25,735 bases of DNA from JAWXBM01 sp034440115 (GTDB lineage Bacteria > Pseudomonadota > Gammaproteobacteria > Xanthomonadales > SZUA-36): NCBI GenBank assembly GCA_034440115.1, contig JAWXBM010000113.1, positions 1 to 25,735 on the forward strand. The letters are read 5' to 3'. Within the stretch, counting starts at the first letter, position 1; each line of letters starts with the position of its first letter. Shown piece after piece: positions 21,710-25,735 of this stretch. The translations under genes were made by a program, and so were the position numbers. The notes beneath the pieces were generated by a model. It made no database searches. It was not told the DNA's origin and saw nothing but the letters and a program-made list of their open reading frames with translations.

Positions 21710-24118
21710 ATGAATCAGGGGGGATGGGCACGTATTCTGTTTGCAGGGCTGGCACTTTGTTGTGTCAGCTCTGTACTGCACGCTGCGATTCCAGCCGGAA
21801 AAGCAGCGAGCTTGCGTGCCAAAGCCGTTAGCCAGGGTGAAGTTCGGGTTATTGTACAGTTTGCGCAAGTGGGGCAGATGCCTGCTGGCATGGGTACGGC
21901 TGCAAGACAGGCGCAGACGCAAACTATTGCCGGGCTGCAGCAAGCACTGCTTCAGCGCGCTGCGCAACCGGGGCTAAGGGAGGTCACGCGTTTCCGTTTT
22001 ATTCCCTTCATGGTTTTTTCAGCGGATGCCAGGGCGGTCGACACTCTGGCAAACTTACCTGAAGTACTGAGTATCCAGGAAGATATCCCGGAGTTTCCAA
22101 CCTTGGCCAGTAGCATTCCGATAATTGGTGCCGATACTGCATGGACTGCCGGCTATGACGGTACCGGACAAGTGGTAGCCATACTGGATACAGGAGTGGA
22201 TACCTCCCACCCCTTCTTTCCTGCGGCAAAGCTGAAAGCTGAGGCGTGTTTTTCGACCAATAGTGTGGCTGACAAGAGCCAGTCTTTGTGTCCAGGCACA
22301 GCCAGCAGTTCAATGGCGCCGGGTTCCGGGCAAAACTGTCCGTCCAACGTCAATGGCTGCACGCATGGCACACATGTGGCGGGAATTGCTGTGGGTAACG
22401 ACGGTGTGGGGCCCAATATAGGTGTTGCCAAAGGCGCCGGCTTGATTACCATCCAGGTGTTTTCCTGCATTTCCAGCAGTTCAACCTGTACCAATAGTCG
22501 CAGCGCTGGCTCATACCCTTCAGACCAGATATTGGCCCTGGAACACGTTTTGACGCTAAGCGCGAGCTACAATATCGCGGCTGTGAATATGAGTTTGGGC
22601 AGCAGCTCGACCTATGCCAGTCAAGCCAGCTGCGATGCTGCTAATGTAGCTCGCAAGGCTGCCATTGATAATCTTCGTGCAGTCGGCATTGCAACTATTG
22701 TTGCTGCCGGTAATAGCAGCAACCGAACCAATCTTTCACAACCCGGTTGTATTTCTTCTGTTATCAGTGTTGGAAATACAACTTATGCTGACGCCATTGA
22801 CGCCATTGCCAGCACATCGAATGTGGCAACGTTTCTCGACTTGTTGGCGCCCGGCAGCTTGATTGATTCAGCAGCCCCCGGTGGTGGCGTTGTATCCAAT
22901 ACTGGCACATCCATGTCAGCGCCTCATGTTGCGGGTGCCTGGGCCGTGTTGCGGGAGGTAGCACCCGAATCAACCATTGAAGAGATATTAGCGGCGTTGC
23001 GGGATACTGGAACTTCCGTTGATGACCAACGCAGTAGTGGCAGCGTTACCGATATGCGCCGCATCAATCTTGACCTGGCGCTGGATTCTTTGATCTCACC
23101 GCAACCCGAAGTAGCAACCATTCCGGTGGCCGGAAGTACGCTGGACCTGGGTGATGTTGCTGTTGCCGGTATAGGGACGGTGTTTGATCTGGAAGTCAGT
23201 AACAGTGGTGAAGTCGACCTCACCCTGGCTTGCTCAATCAACGGTTTGCAAGCCAGCCATTTTGTCCTGACGCAGTGCCCCAGCGTGATTGCCGCCACTA
23301 CCAGCAACGATATTTCCTTGCGCTGCGATCCGTCCAGCATTGGAGAGCTGAGCGCTACCTTGGTCGTCACTACCAATGACTTCAGCGAACCCGAACTCAA
23401 TTACAACCTGCAATGCACCGGGCTTGGTGTGGAAATCGCGACCGCACCCGTGGCAGCTTCGGAATTGGCTTTTTCCGAGGTGCTGATCAATACACAAAGC
23501 CCGGTGCAGAGTATTCAAGTCAGCAACAGCGGCAATTTGCCTTTAAGCCTTGCCTGTAATCTGGCCGGGGCTGATTCAGACGCCTTTGCTATCACGGCTT
23601 GCCCCGCCAGCGTTCCGGCAGCAGGGCAGCTGTCTGTTGGCGTTCGGTGCGAGCCGATTAGCCTGAATACTTTTTCTGCCGTTCTGGAACTCACCAGCAA
23701 TGACACAGATGAGGGGTTGTTGAGCTTTCCGCTGTCCTGCACAGGCGTTGCACCCGAGTTTGATCCGGACCCGGTGGCCGGCAGCTCATTCGATTTTGGT
23801 ATCGTCTACATCGGTGAGCCCGGACCCGTATTTCAGCTTACGGTGCAAAATACCGGTAGTTCAGCCCTCGCGCTGGCCTGTGACTTTACCGGGCCCGCAA
23901 GCGTCGATTATTCCATTGTGCATTGCGCCGCCAGTGTTCCAAGCGGCGAATCAACTCAAGTGGAGTTTGAATGTACCCCCATTACCGAAGGGCTCAAACA
24001 GGCGCAGTTGCGATTGACCACGGATGACGCGGATGAAGGGGAAGCGCTTTACAATCTGAGCTGTGATGCGGTGCCTGAGAATATCTTTACCGATGGTTTC
24101 GAGAATCAAACGCCCTGA
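21710..24118 (+). CDS. Secreted subtilisin-like (S8) protease with three 108-residue repeats and IFTDGFE tail
   Basis: The product has 802 residues. The signal peptide ends around LHA (about 1-25). An I9-like propeptide lies at about 40-127. The subtilase domain (about 135-460) has Asp160 in AILDTGVD, His219 in HGTHVAG, oxyanion Asn335 in AAGNSS and Ser401 in GTSMSAPH, so the triad is complete. Cys-rich inserts near 180-262 suggest disulfides. Three choice-of-anchor-D-like Ig repeats fill 466-573, 574-681 and 682-789. They are exactly 108 residues each, with invariant cysteines at repeat positions 43, 58, 74 and 104. The protein ends ENIFTDGFENQTP. The ATG at 21710 is preceded by GAGG, 15 bases after the dehydrogenase stop, so the two genes form an operon. 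It probably degrades extracellular protein or processes neighbouring surface proteins. Confidence 0.92.
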   Translation: MNQGGWARILFAGLALCCVSSVLHAAIPAGKAASLRAKAVSQGEVRVIVQFAQVGQMPAGMGTAARQAQTQTIAGLQQALLQRAAQPGLREVTRFRFIPFMVFSADARAVDTLANLPEVLSIQEDIPEFPTLASSIPIIGADTAWTAGYDGTGQVVAILDTGVDTSHPFFPAAKLKAEACFSTNSVADKSQSLCPGTASSSMAPGSGQNCPSNVNGCTHGTHVAGIAVGNDGVGPNIGVAKGAGLITIQVFSCISSSSTCTNSRSAGSYPSDQILALEHVLTLSASYNIAAVNMSLGSSSTYASQASCDAANVARKAAIDNLRAVGIATIVAAGNSSNRTNLSQPGCISSVISVGNTTYADAIDAIASTSNVATFLDLLAPGSLIDSAAPGGGVVSNTGTSMSAPHVAGAWAVLREVAPESTIEEILAALRDTGTSVDDQRSSGSVTDMRRINLDLALDSLISPQPEVATIPVAGSTLDLGDVAVAGIGTVFDLEVSNSGEVDLTLACSINGLQASHFVLTQCPSVIAATTSNDISLRCDPSSIGELSATLVVTTNDFSEPELNYNLQCTGLGVEIATAPVAASELAFSEVLINTQSPVQSIQVSNSGNLPLSLACNLAGADSDAFAITACPASVPAAGQLSVGVRCEPISLNTFSAVLELTSNDTDEGLLSFPLSCTGVAPEFDPDPVAGSSFDFGIVYIGEPGPVFQLTVQNTGSSALALACDFTGPASVDYSIVHCAASVPSGESTQVEFECTPITEGLKQAQLRLTTDDADEGEALYNLSCDAVPENIFTDGFENQTP
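23105..24076 (+). repeat. Three in-phase 108-residue Ig-like repeats inside the subtilase gene
   Basis: These repeats encode residues 466-573, 574-681 and 682-789. Each repeat begins around P/V-E, carries a PVAG/PVAA segment, V-S/Q-N-S/T-G near position 31, L-A-C at 41-43, T-S/T-N/D-D near 89-92 and a closing L-x-C at 102-104. The lengths are identical with no indels, which implies recent duplication or strong structural constraint. The IPTL-CTERM protein carries related four-cysteine repeats. Confidence 0.8.
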
Positions 24119-24154
24119 TCAGTTACTGTCTTCAAAGCCGTCGCCAAAAATATT
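24077..24154. other. Facing copies of the DGFE tail at a convergent gene junction
   Basis: The coding sequences for ENIFTDGFE (plus strand, 24077-24103) and NIFGDGFED (minus strand, 24154-24128) face each other as an imperfect inverted repeat around the stop-stop palindrome TGATCA (24116-24121). Many third codon positions differ, so the similarity is mostly at protein level. The junction leaves no room for a separate terminator. Confidence 0.75.
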
Positions 24155-25735
24155 ACCCACTCCAAACAAAACCGCGCCATCGATGATCAGCAGGTTGCCC
24201 ACATCATTGTCAACGGAACCATCACCTTGCATTTCGTTGACGATCAGATCGCTGACGCCGTCGCCATTGACATCGCCTTCTGCACCGCTGTAAGCCAGCA
24301 CGTCTCCGACCCAGCCATTGCCACTGCCCTCTGCGCCATAGATTTCAAAAATACTGACACCACTGCTGGGGTAATTGGACGGTTTCAGGCTTGATAGTGC
24401 CGGGTAAACACCGTTCTGGCCAAGAATGATATGCAGAGTGCCGGCGCTGCTGCGGCCCAGCGGAGCATCTTTGGGAGACGGATTATCTTTGGGAGATGAA
24501 AATGCCAGGTCATCAATGCCGTCGCCGTTAAAATCACCATGCATGGCAGTGTCGCCGGCAATAGCTCCTGGAACAGGCCCTACAAAGGTGGCCATGGTAA
24601 AGCCGATGGGTGGTGAGTCCAGATCAAAGCTCAGTTCTTTCAGGCTGGCAGCGTTGTAGATGACGTGTCCGGTACCCGCGTTGTTGCCATTGAATATGGC
24701 GCCCCAGCCATCGGCCACCAGGTCACCGACAAACAGATCCGCATTGCCGTCATTGTCATAATCGAGGCCGCCCAGCATTTCTTCGCCAAATGACCCGTTG
24801 GCAGTGCTGCCTTCAATGGTGGTAAAGCTGCCGGGGCCTTGGCCGATTCTGAAGTCCGGGGCTGGAATCCAGGTTCCAGTGAAGTTATTGTCCCAGGCAA
24901 TATATACGGTGCCATCTTGCGAACCGCCAGTACCGCGGCCCGTGCCACCATTGGGTGGTAGTCCAGCACCCGCCCGATTCAGAGCCGCTGCAGCCAGAAC
25001 TTCGGCTTTGCCATTGTTGTCCAGGTCAGCGACCTGAACGGTAGCACCCAAGTCATATCCTGTGCTGCCAATGGGCGGCTTGATCCGCGCAATGTTGCCC
25101 ACCGACACTGCGCCAAAGCTGGCCAGGTCTATCGTCTGGCTGACGGCCAGGTGAGCTCCGCCACGAACCACATATACAGCACCTGAATTGGCTTCACCAT
25201 TGCTGGCTTCGCGGTCTGCGCCAATGACGAGATCCTGTATTCCATCGCCGGTTACATCACCTGCACGAGCCCAGATACACAAACGCGAAGGTGAGGCGGA
25301 ATTGTTGGCGCCAAATGCTCCGAGAATGTTCACGATGGGTAAATTCGCCGGCGGATTGCGTAAATCCAGCGTGGTGTTATTGCTGGCCAGATCGCGTAGA
25401 GCGCTGCCACCGGGTAACAAGGTCAATGCACCCGCACCAATACGGGTTCCTCCGGGTGAGTAATTCTGCCGGCAGATAATCAGGTCACCCACACCATCAC
25501 CAGTAACATCGCCCATCCAGATCTCACTACCGGCATTCTCTTTAACCTGATCACCGATAATGCGCAAAATGTTGCTCGGGTTATTCAGGGTATCCTGTTG
25601 CCCGCTGATCTGGCCGTTACCAAACACCAGGAATATCTGCCCCGCATCGGCACGTCCAAAAGTGACGCCGGCCCGCTGCGCCGCAAAGGCGTAATCCACG
25701 TGGCCATCGTTATCAACATCGTAGCCGCCCGCAAC
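24119..25735 (-). CDS. FG-GAP repeat (integrin alpha-like) protein, 5' end beyond the window
   Basis: This is a partial gene. The frame is open to the right edge, giving 538 visible residues and a complete C-terminus. At least seven calcium-binding FG-GAP loops can be read, for example DVDNDGHVDYAFA at the edge, DVTGDGVGDLII, DVTGDGIQDLVIG, DLDNNGKAEVLA, DYDNDGNADLFVG, DFNGDGIDDLAFS and DVNGDGVSDLIV. Such repeats form a beta-propeller, usually in secreted or surface adhesins and lectin-like proteins. A signal peptide would lie outside the window. The protein ends NIFGDGFEDSN, the same tail as the converging subtilase. Its stop codon abuts the subtilase stop with no base between. A small in-frame duplication gives SPKDNPSPKDAP. 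The GTG at 25699 is in frame but falls inside an FG-GAP loop and is not the start. Confidence 0.9.
   Translation of the reverse strand, partial: VAGGYDVDNDGHVDYAFAAQRAGVTFGRADAGQIFLVFGNGQISGQQDTLNNPSNILRIIGDQVKENAGSEIWMGDVTGDGVGDLIICRQNYSPGGTRIGAGALTLLPGGSALRDLASNNTTLDLRNPPANLPIVNILGAFGANNSASPSRLCIWARAGDVTGDGIQDLVIGADREASNGEANSGAVYVVRGGAHLAVSQTIDLASFGAVSVGNIARIKPPIGSTGYDLGATVQVADLDNNGKAEVLAAAALNRAGAGLPPNGGTGRGTGGSQDGTVYIAWDNNFTGTWIPAPDFRIGQGPGSFTTIEGSTANGSFGEEMLGGLDYDNDGNADLFVGDLVADGWGAIFNGNNAGTGHVIYNAASLKELSFDLDSPPIGFTMATFVGPVPGAIAGDTAMHGDFNGDGIDDLAFSSPKDNPSPKDAPLGRSSAGTLHIILGQNGVYPALSSLKPSNYPSSGVSIFEIYGAEGSGNGWVGDVLAYSGAEGDVNGDGVSDLIVNEMQGDGSVDNDVGNLLIIDGAVLFGVGNIFGDGFEDSN
24467..24502. repeat. 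18-bp imperfect tandem duplication in the FG-GAP gene
   Basis: ATCTTTGGGAGA occurs at 24467-24478 and again at 24485-24496, a period of 18 bases. It keeps the frame and duplicates a six-residue SPKD-containing linker between two FG-GAP blades. It is probably a slippage product with little structural effect. Confidence 0.6.

Noticed and set aside
24119..25699. Treating the FG-GAP protein as complete with a GTG start at 25699
   Set aside because: The reading frame stays open to the window edge, and the GTG lies within an FG-GAP calcium loop (DVDNDGHVDYA), so the gene is truncated by the window.

Overview
The window looks like chromosomal DNA from a free-living gammaproteobacterium. Evidence for this: moderately GC-rich coding DNA, a REP-like element of the GTAGGAGCGCGC type at 16488-16512, an IPTL-CTERM surface protein, a bacterial tadA, and a LolD/MacB-style export operon. 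The lineage cannot be fixed from the sequence. A relative of the Xanthomonadales or Chromatiales would fit, but that is inference. No rRNA, tRNA, CRISPR array or intact mobile element was seen.

Layout. (1) 1-7.3 kb holds housekeeping or catabolic genes: a lipoprotein hydrolase of the CocE/PepX type, then a leftward three-gene ABC exporter operon (periplasmic adaptor, FtsX-like permease, ATPase), then an isolated Old Yellow Enzyme reductase. (2) 7.6-12.5 kb is a tight rightward run: a 2-oxoglutarate/Fe(II) oxygenase with a coiled-coil tail, the tRNA adenosine deaminase tadA, a GT2 polyprenyl-phosphate-type glycosyltransferase, a GtrA-family flippase and a large GT-C membrane glycosyltransferase. 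The last three match the logic of a Gtr (GtrB-GtrA-GtrC) glycan-decoration cassette. (3) 12.8-16.4 kb holds two secreted proteins. One is lectin-like with a two-repeat dockerin domain at its C-terminus. The other is an 899-residue multi-domain protein that begins with a cohesin-like domain and ends in an IPTL-CTERM anchor. A strong hairpin terminator and a REP-like element follow. (4) 16.5-25.7 kb is a secretome block. It has a leftward Tat-exported DUF1800-DUF1501 pair, a rightward DNRLRE/PQQ-type sugar dehydrogenase fusion followed by a subtilase with three 108-residue repeats, and a converging FG-GAP repeat protein cut by the right edge.

Two things stand out. First, the adjacent dockerin and cohesin-like genes suggest a small surface-assembly system outside any cellulosome: the IPTL-CTERM protein would be the anchored scaffold and the lectin-like protein its docked partner. 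Second, four of the secreted proteins (DUF1501, sugar dehydrogenase, subtilase, FG-GAP protein) end in variants of one short C-terminal motif, I-F-x-D/S-G-F/L-E. It could be an uncharacterised sorting or secretion tag. Both ideas come from reading the sequence and have not been tested by any search.
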